A stretch of 21,254 nt of DNA from Zopfochytrium polystomum (lineage: Eukaryota; Chytridiomycota; Chytridiomycetes; Chytridiales; Chytridiaceae), in contig JAIVFJ010000587.1 in assembly GCA_025765615.1 (NCBI GenBank), positions 1-21,254 on the forward strand, written 5' to 3'. The notes under the pieces were generated by a model. That model was not told the origin of the DNA and did not search any database. It worked only from the letters and a program-made list of their open reading frames with translations. How positions within the stretch are numbered: position 1 is the stretch's first letter; each line of letters begins with the position of its first letter. A program made the translations under genes and the position numbers. Shown in pieces: positions 9,183-18,991 of this stretch.

Positions 9183-10585
9183 CTAGTGGTCCGAGTCCTC
9201 GGTCAAGTCAATCACCTCCCTCTCAGCAACTGTGACAGTATTGATTTCGATAATGTCGTCGTGGACGTCATAGTTGTCTGTCGAATGAGGTTTTGTGCGT
9301 TTGGTGCCCAAGTCCTCGTCATTGGGCGCGTTGCCGTGCGTCCGGCTCCGTTTCGTTCCCTTACTGACAGTCTCCTGTTTGACTTTGGTCTGTTGTGCCG
9401 AGAAAAGGAAGAATTGAATACAAATGTTATAATCAAGGATCCGAGGCACTCCGTCGTGCGCTTACCGTAGAAGCTCCACCTGTCACACCTGTCGGGCCAT
9501 TGACAATCGAAACGTAATCGTTTTCCAAATCAGGTTCTGGAGTGCGCGGAATAATATAAAGCTTCTTGAGGTCATCTCAACATCGATATTTTCACGAAAG
9601 GAGGATCTGTCAGAATCGTGATGCAGGCAGCGGGGAAGTTTTAGCAAAATGCATCTGTGTGGGCTCACCCTTCGATCGATACTTGAACCGAAACGCTGCA
9701 AGCGCGTGGCCGTCGGCAAGGCGCGTGGTTAGGAATCGCATTTTACCTCTTCCGGCCATCGGTGGTCCAAGTGACACCCGTTGGGACACGCATTTTCCTT
9801 TCAACAGCTTTTCTGACACAGGTCGCGTCGGTGCTGCAAACTCGTCTTCTTTGGCGGGGACGGGGTTTTCGTTCTGGCTGATTACCCAGACACGGTGCAG
9901 GGCAACGTCGATGGTGCCCAGCCTACTGGCCGTCGCTGCTGCCTTTACGCCGTCAATACCTTTCGGGGGAGGCTCTTCGTCTGTTGAGAGCCGGTATATT
10001 AGTTTTAGTGCAAGTATTTGCTTTGCCCGAGACCAACCCCAGCGCCCTGTCCCCACACCTTACCCGTCAGCAAGTCAGCAAACTGCAGCTCCTGATAGGT
10101 GTAACTGCCATCCGCGGCGAAACTGCATTTACTCCAGATGATGATTTGCGATGGCCTTCCTGTTCTAATCTCTTCAACTGCCTTTACTCCATCGATCCAG
10201 ACAACGACTTTGAGCGCGTCGCAGCCGTGGTAGGCGGACGGCGAAGGAAATAAGCGGATGGAGAATTTCGCGCCGGCCGCTATCTCAATGTACTTTGACA
10301 CGACCTTGACCCAGGGAAGCGAATTCTCGAAAATTAGATGGCGAAATAGGGCGTGGCTCTGCGCCTGCATCGCACACGGGGTCAATCAACGCGCTCGCTC
10401 CAACGCTACTGAACCTGTGTGTGCAACGGAGAAAAGTGCGCGACGTGGGCCCAGTCTGTGGATGCACCAGCGTCGCCGATGGCCTTCTCGATACAGTCGT
10501 CGTCGTTGTAAAGGGCAGCCGCGGTGCCGTCAACGATCACCTCCGCCGTCACGTTCGCCGTTTCCGACTCCGCTAGTCTCAGCAT
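9183..10585 (-). CDS. DUF7918-like protein, copy 1, with C-terminal SIM (5 exons)
   Basis: Predicted 366-residue protein of unknown function. Exons (minus): 10415-10585, 10064-10364, 9669-9980, 9466-9575 and 9183-9389; phases 0, 1, 1, 0 are all consistent. Intron 1 is 50 nt with a GATTGAC branch point. The fold resembles fungal DUF7918 proteins: VIVDGTAAALY at the start, VVSKYIEIAAGAKFSI, VVVWIDGVKAVEEI, then LGTIDVALHRVWV, SEKLLKGKCVSQRVSLG and AAFRFKYRSKDDLKKLYIIP. The last exon is lysine/arginine-rich (KGTKRSRTH, GTKRTKP), suggesting nuclear location, and ends VIDLTEDSDH. That is a hydrophobic VIDL core followed by acidic residues, as in SUMO-interacting motifs. The family assignment is by pattern memory, not a search. 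Its paralogue lies directly upstream in the same orientation. Confidence 0.72.
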
Positions 10586-11091
10586 GTCGGCCTGGTCGCT
10601 GTCGGCCAATGATGGAGAAATCACAACCAATCGAGTCTTCGCGCATAAATCCTCCAAGAGAGCCTAACCAGCCCGGCAGGAACAAAAATAACCATCTGCG
10701 ATTTCACAAGCACGCTCAGAAGGTTTATCAGCAGCTGCATTATGATGTAGGCCTTGCAATTATAAGTGGCCTCTCATTTTGCGTTCAACTCGGCTAGCCC
10801 ATCACTTTCACGGGCACTGCGTTATTTTGAGCCGAGAAAACCTCGTTACAATTGAATATCCTAGACAATAGCGAGTACATTTGCCGATCACTTTCAGTTG
10901 CAGAGTGTTGTATTAAAATATTTGCAACGCGTTTCACATTGTCTTCATGAATTACTTATGGGCCATAATTTACCAACCAAAATGTTGCACCCATAGCAAA
11001 GCTGGTAAGAGCAGGGCTTAGCATAGCACGTAGCGAGTCCATCAGCTTCGGTCGCCTTGCATCCATGCCATTATGCGCCTAATGAATCGGC
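10586..11091. other. Intergenic region between the DUF7918-like copies
   Basis: 506 bp of comparatively AT-rich DNA with no supported gene. It should contain the promoter of copy 1 and the 3' end of copy 2. Confidence 0.45.
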
Positions 11092-12456
11092 CTAATGGTC
11101 CGAGTCTTTGGTCAAATCAATCACCACCTTGTCCGTCAATGTCACGGTTTTGATTTCCAGAACATCATCGTCCACGTCTCCGCTGTCACAAGCGCAAGTC
11201 CCGCTTACTGCTGGACTCCTCGTCATGCGTTCGGCACCGCTTTGATATTCCGGAATCAGTTTCCTGCTTGACTTCGATCTGGTGTGTCCCAAGAAGCAAG
11301 AAAACGAAAATTACAAAAACAAAACAAACTTCCTGGTGGGCGCTGAACCATTACCTTGATCGCAGGAGTAAGCCGCCCAATAATCACCACGTCTTCGGTA
11401 TCCGATTCCGGCTCCGGCGTGCGAGGAATAACATACTGCTTTTTCAGATCGTCTACGGATTGATGTTCATACCAAAAGAACTCGATTAGAATTGGCAGTT
11501 TCAACAAGTAAAACGCGAAAGAGAACGGCAGGAAAGAGTTCTCGCAATTCTTGGGCTCACCCTTCGATCGATACTTGAACCGGAACGCTGCGAACGGGCA
11601 GTCTTCAGCGTATTTTGTTTTTGAAGTAATGCGCTTCTTTTCGGCGTGATTTGTTATTAACGTGTTGCGCTTGTTTGAATCCGTTTTAATTGGCCCAATG
11701 GAGGCCCGCAGAGAGACGCTCTTTCCTTTCAAAAGCTTCTCAGGTACGGGCCGGAACGATGATGCAGCTAACTCGTCGCCGCGTTTTTTCGTGCCGAATT
11801 GCTGGCGGCTGTCGAGCATCCGGACACGATTCAGCACGACGTCGATGGTCCCCAGCTTTCCGACCGTTTGCGCCGAGTTTGCGCCTTCTGCACCCTGCGG
11901 CGGCTCTTCGACTTGGTGAACGGGAGATTAGTTTTTTGTCGCTAGTCCTTCACTTTACCCGTCAATAAGTCGGAACAGCGCAGCTCCTGATAGGTGCAAC
12001 TCCCGTCCGCATTGTAATATAACACAATTCTCTGGATCTCGCCGTCAACCTTCCCAGCCTTGTGCAATCTTGTGGTCAGTAAGACTCCGTCGATCCACAC
12101 GGTGCCCTCGATCCCATCGCAGCCGCGGAACGCTGACGGTGAGAGCTTCCATCGGATGGAAAACTTTGCGCCCGACACTGCTTCGATGTACTTCGAAACG
12201 ATCTTGTTGGCGTTGTGGAAATTTTTGATATGAATATGTGTCGTGCGGTAAAGGGACACGCATATGCATGAAGCCAGCGCGCCGTCCCTCCCACAACCAC
12301 TCCGCAGCGCCAAACCTATGTGTGCTGCGGCGAGAACCGCTTCGCATGAGCCCAGTCCTCAAGTGTACCCGCGTTGCCGACGTGGCCGTCGTCATTGTCA
12401 TCGTCGTACTGGGTTGCCGCTGTGCCGTTAACGCGAACGTCCGTCCCGACCGTCAT
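11092..12456 (-). pseudogene. DUF7918-like protein, copy 2, probably decaying
   Basis: A paralogue of the neighbouring gene with the same exon plan (minus): 12316-12456, about 11959-12202, 11561-11911, 11355-11452 and 11092-11278. It begins MTVGTDVRVNGTAATQYDDD, continues through IVSKYIEAVSGAKFSIRW, GTVWIDGVLL, LGTIDVVLNRVR, EKLLKGKSVSLRASIG and AAFRFKYRSKDDLKKQYVIP, and ends VVIDLTKDSDH, so the SIM-like tail is kept. Intron 2 is only 47 nt. Two defects are seen. The codon before the first donor is TAG where copy 1 has CAG, and no matching acceptor is found after it. The last exon is one base out of frame near 11186-11190 (a GGG run), where removing one G would align KRT with copy 1. The middle exons are intact, so loss is recent, or the defects are sequence errors or alternative splicing. 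Confidence 0.65.
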
Positions 12457-13641
12457 CGCTCAGAACGAAAATAGCTTCGGCACTACTCCGCAATGTGGAG
12501 TGAAACGAGGGGGAAGGACGCCCACGTTTTCATCCCGTGCAAAAGTTTCGCGCCATGATCCGACAATTCAGAATCCTCGTATGCCCATCGGATCCCGTGC
12601 AAGAAAAGAATGGGCAAGCGACGTCGTCTTGAACACGAGCCCGAATCAGGGCTCGGGACCGTCATGGCCAAGAAATCCCGCCCGCCTCCTTTCGCTCACG
12701 GTCTCCGTCGTCACACTTCACTCCACTTATCCTTGTCCCTCGCTCCCGTTTTCTTCCTTCCTCGCAGGCTAAATATTTTAATTCTGCCCAGTACCAGGGG
12801 TTTCCTTGCGAGTTCCCCTGCTCATTGCTGGTTGAAAGTTAGTTTGCCTGGCCTGCCTGTTAATCTTTCAATGACATTGAATACTTGAAATCTCGAAAGT
12901 TAGAGCGCCACTTGGCCTGCGAGTGGTATAGGAATCGACGCCAGATTCTCCATACTCACCATAGGGGAGGTGGGGGGAATTCGTGCTTAGAATGACAAGA
13001 TTCTTGTCGGGTGATTTGGGTTCGCTGTTTTCTTGGCCATTTGAGAGAGCAGCCAAGCCTCAATTGGCCCACGGCTAGAGCAATGACAATCTTGAAAAAC
13101 TGGCAATGTTCATCTTCAGTATCGCTCTGTGCATCGAATGGTGGGAAGGCTGGCGCGTCGATGGTGGGGGTATAGTCCTTCGACTGTCCGGTCCAGAGCT
13201 GTTTGGCCACTCCCAAGCCAGTTTTTCATCATATGCTCCGTTTTCATAAATGTATATTCCCCCCTTTCCCCTAATAGTGAGCCCAGTAATAGTGAGAGTT
13301 CCTAGTTTCCCCCCTTCTGATAAACAGCCATCGCGAAGCGATCCAAACCTTGCCGCTACTATCACTGAGACTGGTAGCCTCTATTAATAAGTGGAACAAT
13401 TGGTTAAGTTCAATTGTGTCGCCCTACTTGTTGGTTGAAAGTTAGTCGGGCAACTTTTGTCAGTTGTAATTCATTCAATCCATTATACTTGAAACTTCAA
13501 TTGTCAGAACGCTAATCATCATGAATATTGACTGTTGACGCGGCGTCTTTGCCCTCCACATAATTTAATCTTTTGGATCTAGATCTACATGAAAGAAATC
13601 GAACTGATAACGAACAATGCTCCTCACGGCAATGAGCCTAA
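12457..13641. other. Gene-poor stretch with diverged direct repeats
   Basis: Short overlapping frames on both strands have no recognisable motif. One on the minus strand at 13075-13365 is the longest but shows no family signature. The stretch contains the pair of diverged direct repeats listed separately, and parts are AT-rich, which suggests an old insertion. Confidence 0.4.
12815..13515. repeat. Diverged direct repeats about 600 bp apart
   Basis: GGTTGAAAGTTAGT occurs exactly at 12830-12843 and 13433-13446. The sequence after each copy stays similar but diverged: both have a TTCAAT block, then ATACTTGAAA, then a GAGCGCC/GAACGCT end, over about 80 bp. The layout (two direct repeats enclosing about 500 bp) could be the ends of a small decayed element or a segmental duplication. 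Confidence 0.55.
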
Positions 13642-14146
13642 AATGGAGAACCGATTTGAACGACGGTCAGAGCAACAAGTGTGGGATAATCTCGGAGGAG
13701 ACATTGAATTGGTTTTCAATGATGGCGGTGAGTGATATTGTGTAGTGGACGGCGGCGACATGGAAAACCACCTGAAGGACCATCGGAAGGCAGGCAACGG
13801 GGTCTCCCGAGGATACATTCAATTGGTTTTCTATGACCGGCAGCGGATGAACAGGACCGTTCGGACGCACGATCTGCTGTTGTTGAGGTGTACGGCGGCG
13901 TCGTACCGACATTGAAAACCAGATCGAACCGGACCATCGATCACAGAGGTTCAATCGAGGATCTGCTGAACTAGTTTTCTATGACAAAAGGAGGTTCGGA
14001 CAGATCGGACCGGTGGTGTGTTTGGCGGGGGTTGCAGGTGGGGGAGGTCGGGAAGCTGTCGCGCCGACATTGAAAACCAAGTTGAACAGAAGACCGTCGA
14101 CTGGAGAGCTCCGGTCGAGGATAGGTTCAATTGGTTTTCTATGACG
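13642..14146. repeat. Array of four alternating inverted-repeat units
   Basis: A motif of about 22 bp occurs eight times in strictly alternating orientation. The reverse form (GACATTGAAAACCAAGTTGAAC and variants) starts at 13642, 13757, 13908 and 14066. The forward form (TTCAATTGGTTTTCTATGAC and variants) starts at about 13701, 13815, 13965 and 14124. Each reverse/forward pair can form an imperfect stem of about 20 bp around a 30-40 base loop. Loops share GACC and GAGGAT-type words; in the last unit GACCG and CGGTC could form an inner stem. Pair spacing is 111-159 bp. Translation in several frames yields repeated IENQ and LVFYD words, a by-product of the repeat. Confidence 0.8.
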
Positions 14147-14836
14147 ACAAGAAGGGTGAGCGATGGAGGCTTGAGCAGGAGCGCTAATTGGAAGGGGGGT
14201 GTGAGGTTGAGGATGTAGATGGTCCCTGAAGGGACGCGCGGGGATGGGATGGCTGCGATGTCGTCGCGTCAGTGCGATGGGTGGGTTAGGTAGAAGCGGA
14301 GAGGAATGGCGACTGAGATGCTGCTGGAAAGGCGTTTTGTGTTTGGAAAGAGACCCGCCCACTTTTTTGCTGTTGATGGATTTTAAAAGTCCGATGGCTC
14401 CCAACGTGCCCGCCCCGCTTCATCCGCCAACGGTTCGTTCTCTTTGCCTTCGCAACCAGCGACGCTGGCATACTGGCTGGATATGTAGCGGCTGACCAAC
14501 GGACCGACATATTTGCATTGTTGGGGCCTGGTCAAACGTTAACTCACCGACAGTGCCCCATCGACCCCGCCGTGGCACAAAGGCTGTCGTTCGGCCTTCG
14601 GTCGCGGCCGATGCCGCTGCAATCCCCGCCGCAGGTGCAGGAATACGGGAAGAAAAGTCGCAAAACGCGAGCCTTTCTCCGGTCTCGCCGCCCCGCGAAT
14701 GTAAAATACCAGCAAAAAGAGGAAGAGGCTTCCCGCGCGCGCTCGCTTGAGCGTTCGCGTTGCGTCGGGAGGTAAGGGAGACCATGCAGCCCAAGGATGA
14801 GGGACCATATTTATCAAATTTGACACATGAGATCAT
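14147..14836. other. Stretch without a supported gene
   Basis: GC-rich with many overlapping frames, none with family motifs. A small perfect hairpin GTCCCTGAAGGGAC lies near 14221-14234. The 3' part likely includes upstream sequence of the F-box-like remnant. Confidence 0.35.
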
Positions 14837-15400
14837 GAGATCCCTCCTCAAGCATCGCTCCCGGCACCTTCCTCGTCGCCTTCGACCCGACCGTCCAGCG
14901 CGTTCAGCCGACTTCCGCCCACACTCCTCCGACAGATCTGCCGCCACGCCGGCCTGCGCCGCTCCTGCATAGTCATCCTCGAGGACGAAGCCGAGCGCGC
15001 TGCCAGAAACTACATCACCTTCCCATCTCAGACGAGGAGCGACGGACAACCACTGCATCCACCCCCAATCGGCTGCGCTGTCACTGCAGAAGTTCACATC
15101 AGCGACCGCTCCCTCCCGTGCGCTTGCCCTGCCCTCCCGACGTCCCTTCTGCGGGTCTCCCGCGCGATGCACGCTGCAGCCATCAGCGTTCTCTATGGCG
15201 AAACGTCATTGGCATCTCGCCGTTCACAGACGCCTTCGACGGCCTTGCCCCGTCAGCGGCTCGCGCGATCCGTCACGTCCTCGTCAACATGCCGGAGCCT
15301 GATCTGGAAATCGGCGAAACGGCTGCATCCTTGGAGCTCAAGTACGCGGCCTCATTCTCAACCTTTTGCCCGCGTCGTTCGAGAGAGGCTGTCCCCCGCA
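14837..15400 (+). pseudogene. F-box-like protein remnant, copy 1
   Basis: Reads SRLPPTLLRQICRHAGLRR near 14905-14970, then LLRVSRAMHAAAISVLYGE (about 15145-15203). After a one-base loss in an A run at about 15204, it continues NVIGISPFTDAFDGLAPSAA and ARAIRHVLVNMPEP. The order 'RLPxxLRxxI ... LLxVSRxxHxxAxxVLYGEN' is common in fungal F-box-like/uncharacterised proteins. No start codon is in frame; a TGA closes the frame just upstream. Similarity fades after about 15320. It resembles the following gene in plan, so the two are probably tandem duplicates. Confidence 0.42.
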
Positions 15401-15581
15401 CGACCCTCGCCATGCACCTGAGACTCTGCTTCAGAACGGCGTCATGCTCGGCGTTCCGCGCTGCAGTTCAGGACGCCGAAACAGCGTCGCCGAAGGTCAA
15501 GTCGTGTGCGGTGATGACGCTATCACCAAAGGGAAGGGTCGGCCAACTCCAAGGACGAGTCCCCGCGCCATCGCCGGCTTC

Positions 15582-17058
15582 ATGACATCCGGGACTCCCA
15601 TCATTGGAGCAGAAAGTACTGCTGTGCGCCCGGCTGACTCCTTTCCCATAATGCGCTTGCCTCATCATGTGCGAAAGGAAATTTGAGATACTCCGGACTG
15701 CTGTGGCAATGGGAACCGACTTTTTACAAGGAACAGCTCTACATTCGCCAAGGGAAGCTTGACTGTGTGAAATATACCAGGAGGACTCTGCTGGATTGGG
15801 GCGATGGTCAGAACGCTGGGGCGGACATCGAGTATGAGGAAGAAGATGCCTCTTCGCGGCCCCGCGTCCTGGCTGGACCATTGTTGGCAACCCACGATTA
15901 CTGTTTTTCTCGAGCACACAGCGGGATTGATTGCTGCGGTCGCTGCATTTCCGGTCCCGTCCATGAACCTGTGCCCATCGTTCGGATTTTCTCGCTCGCC
16001 GCACCAGTCGACCGAACGTTTTTCTTGTGCTTCTGCCCCCCTGTCATTGGAGGAGAACCGTCCTACTCCCCGACTTGCACTTGCTTCAGGATTCCCGTGG
16101 CTCTCCTGACCGTCAACAGAACGATCCACGAAGAGGCTATGGATATCCTGTTCGGCCGAGAACCGGTTCGTCCTCGAGTTTGGCGGGAGGAAATATCACA
16201 GCAGGAGCGACGACAGACACGAATGGGACCCCAACAAGATTCAGCCAATTGGTTTTCTGCGAAACCTCTCCTCCACCGCCCGCGGTCGCCTGCGCAGAAT
16301 CACTCTCGCTCTTCCATACGTCCAGTACTTTTACACTGGCCGCTTGAACCCGCAGAATTCCCCTCGAAATCCGCCACCAGCGAAGATTGCAGCCAAGCAC
16401 CTCGCAGAGCAAGCTGACTTCTTCTACTCTGCATTCTTGCCAGACTTTGATGCCGGGAAGAATCATACTTACGAGCTGTGGCACTGGCGTGAGACGGTGC
16501 GGTACCTGGCTGAATGCACGGACTTCAATAATCTGGACTTGGCCGTGGACGGCACCCGGGATGCTCCACGAGAAGCTTGTGCAGGTGCGGCGGCAGTTTG
16601 AGCGTGAGGATCGCGCACAAACGCCGAAATGTTTGACAGCTGGCTGCGCATGTTGCTGCAGAGTACGACCTCGTGGCCGCGGCGCGGCCCATCGAGAAGT
16701 TTTTTGGCGCCGACAGCGGCGGCAGCAGAGGCGGCGGACGTTCACGCGTGAGACGGTTCAGGGCGTTCTGGCCGGCGCTCCACTGGCTCGAGGACCAGAT
16801 CGAGGCCAAGGTGAACGGAAGTTCTGAGGCGACAGCGGTTGTCAGAGTCGGGGGTCGCAACCAGCCGCCCTGCTGGCGGCAGAGCGCGTGGAAAACTTTG
16901 AAGACGGCGACGAGGCAGCAGGACTGGAAGAAATTGCCTCCTTCGGAACGCAATCCGTGGTTCCCGACGAGACGGTTTCTGAGAAGCTCGCCTTTCTTCT
17001 ACTCGATGGAGATTTAGACGCGGATTGCCCGCCAATACACTGTGCTCGAATCATTTAG
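15582..17058 (+). pseudogene. F-box-like protein, copy 2, multiply frameshifted
   Basis: The likely start is ATG 15582 (MTSGTPIIGAESTAV), leading to MRLPHHVRKEI, an F-box-like opening. One base appears lost at about 15685, after which RYSGLLWQWEPTFYKEQLYI follows. The block VALLTVNRTIHEEAMDILFG (about 16100-16155) is the 'vNRxIHxEAxdiLyGeN' signature. An extra base at about 16156 precedes NRFVLEFGGRKYHSRSDD. Then come FLRNLSSTARGRLRRITLAL and LAEQADFFYSAFLPDFDAGK. Further breaks occur near 16556 (+1), 16624 (-1), 16661 (-1) and 16850 (-1). The last frame ends KLAFLLLDGDLDADC and stops at TAG 17056. The whole would be about 490 residues. Six breaks argue for a pseudogene, although both signs of indel at short homopolymers also fit sequencing error. 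Function unknown; F-box proteins select substrates for SCF ubiquitin ligases. Confidence 0.55.
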
Positions 17059-18658
17059 CAAACCCCGTACTGCGCGTCCTAAAGATGCGAAGAAAGAGAA
17101 CGCGCTTCTGGCAGTGATTCTCACTGCTCAAGTTCGGATGTCAGCCCATCCCTGTGTTGCAGCCTCTTTTTTTTTTTCTTTTTCTTTCAAATGCTTTGGT
17201 TTGCAGTGGCCCAGAACGGAAGAAAGGAGGACTTTGCGGTCTCGTTGGGTTGTTAGCAACTCGAAACACGAGACGGAACAGTAGTTGTTCTGGAATGCCC
17301 AAAGGAAGACTGTCGCAACGATCGATTAACGTAAAGTAAACTTGAAGAACACTTATGGCGTAATCGTTCGGCAATAGGGCTGTCCTCTCTCGGCGCGCGG
17401 CCGCCGATTGCCGTCGCTTGCGGGATCATAACACCCGGGCCGTCCTCCGGGTCTCGTGGCCCTGCGCGCATGTCCGACCTGCAAAAATAGGCAGAGGCTC
17501 CCCGTGCGAGGGCGCTGTCTTGCGGCTGGCCGGCACGCGTTGCGTATGCGAGGCAACTTTCTTGAAGGGGTACTTCCCGATCGAAGTTCGTTGAAGGATC
17601 GTGATTGCACCGAAGAATCCGTCCCGCTCATTGGTCGTACATACATCCCCGCTGGAAAGTGCCTCCCCCAAGCTTCTCCTCCTTGGTTTTTGTCTCAGAA
17701 AAGCCCTTTTTGGCGTTCTAGTTAAGAAGTTTGGATAAATATTTAGTTGGCACACGAAAACTACTGGACTATCCAGACGGCCCGACGGGGAGTACAGAAG
17801 GCGAATTGGCGAAAATGGAATGGCAGCTCGCGGAAAGCGGTTGTTGTCAACTATTATTTACAACTCAGCCCATGGGCTGCGCCCGGCTCGACGAGAACTG
17901 GCACACCCTCACTCGCCCTGCCCTTCAATGTTTTTGGCCTCGGAAAAAAAAAAAAGCGCCCAAATTTGTCTTGCCCCGACGACCTGCCTGCCCCAGCCGA
18001 CCCCGACGCTCAGCCTCAGCCGCTGCAGCAGGGGTCCCCTTCCGCCCACTCACCCTGCACGACGGTAGTTGCGTTCAGCCGGCGGCGCACCACACCGCAC
18101 CCACCTGCACTCCAGCCGGTCCTTCCCCGGCCTTGTGGTCGATTGTCCAACGAAAAATCAACAATACTCGAGAAACCTTTTTTTGAGAATAGGTGAGTGT
18201 CCCTACGAACACTCGCCCCCCCGCGATCGCGTCCATCCAGCCCATCCTACCCTACTCCATCCTTCCTCACCAACAATCTCGTGCCCTCCGGCCTGGAAGC
18301 CGCGAATTGCGAGACTGAATTGTCGCCAGATGCGCTGGCGGGCCTGCGGCCGCGGCACCATCAGCCTACCATCACCATCGACCTTACCGCCGCCAGGGTG
18401 GACCTCGGCTGCAGCGGCGACTTTCCGATCCAAAGCACCAACCACCGACCACCGCTAGCGCGGCATGCGGCTGCGATAGCGTCGGGAAAAAGCGATGATT
18501 TCCGACACCACCACCGCTAGCCGGCTCGACAGAGCGATCTTTCGATCATCACCAATCAGCCGCCGATCACGTGACTGCAAAACAGAAAGGCGCAGCATCA
18601 TCGCCGCCATCTCTTGCCTTGCGCTGCACTCAACGGCCTTCGGCCACTTGTGCCGCGC

Positions 18659-18661
<3 letters not shown>
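17059..18661. other. Long intergenic stretch
   Basis: No gene could be supported over 1.6 kb. It contains a T-rich run at about 17166-17190 and an A12 run at 17944-17955. Open frames near 17731-18196 and 18197-18520 are Pro/Ser/Arg-rich translations without motifs and look like chance frames in GC-rich DNA. An uncharacterised gene or noncoding RNA cannot be excluded. Confidence 0.4.

Positions 18662-18736
<75 letters not shown>
18662..18736. repeat. (TC)n dinucleotide microsatellite
   Basis: An uninterrupted TC run of 75 bases (about 37 repeats), followed by an imperfect CT-rich tail to about 18755. It lies roughly 255 bp upstream of the WD40 gene start. CT-rich tracts are common in fungal promoters, but this length suggests a mutable repeat. 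Confidence 0.97.
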
Positions 18737-18740
<4 letters not shown>

Positions 18741-18991
18741 TCTCTCTTTCCTCTCGTCCGTCCCAGTTCGTTTTGAGGGGTTTTTAACTTTCCTTTTGCT
18801 CTTTCGTTTGAAGGTATTCCGCATTTGGATTACTTTCTTCCCGTCGCCAAGTTTATTCCGATACACTTTTTCTGTGAGAGATTGCTTGCGAAGCCTGATT
18901 AGAGTCATCGACGCGGGATTTTACTTCCGCACCGGTTGAGTTAATTTCGCTACCAACTCGTGCTACGTCTCTATCAACAGCCATCGGCGTC

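Noticed and set aside
12374..12772. 132-codon plus-strand open frame
   Set aside because: Its 5' part is antisense to exon 1 of DUF7918-like copy 2 and the rest has no motif.
13667..13954. Minus-strand frame with repeated IENQ/NVSS words
   Set aside because: The peptide repeats come from the inverted-repeat array and appear on both strands, with stops between units; not a convincing protein.
14420..15172. 250-codon minus-strand open frame
   Set aside because: No family motif; it overlaps the F-box-like remnant on the plus strand and its composition fits a chance frame in GC-rich DNA.
16236..16260. Extra copy of the array motif (CCAATTGGTTTTCTGCG)
   Set aside because: It lies inside the F-box-like coding sequence (IQPIGFLRN) and matches only the core; likely coincidence.
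18571..18939. Open frames encoding poly-Ser/Leu or poly-Arg/Glu
   Set aside because: They are translations of the TC microsatellite.
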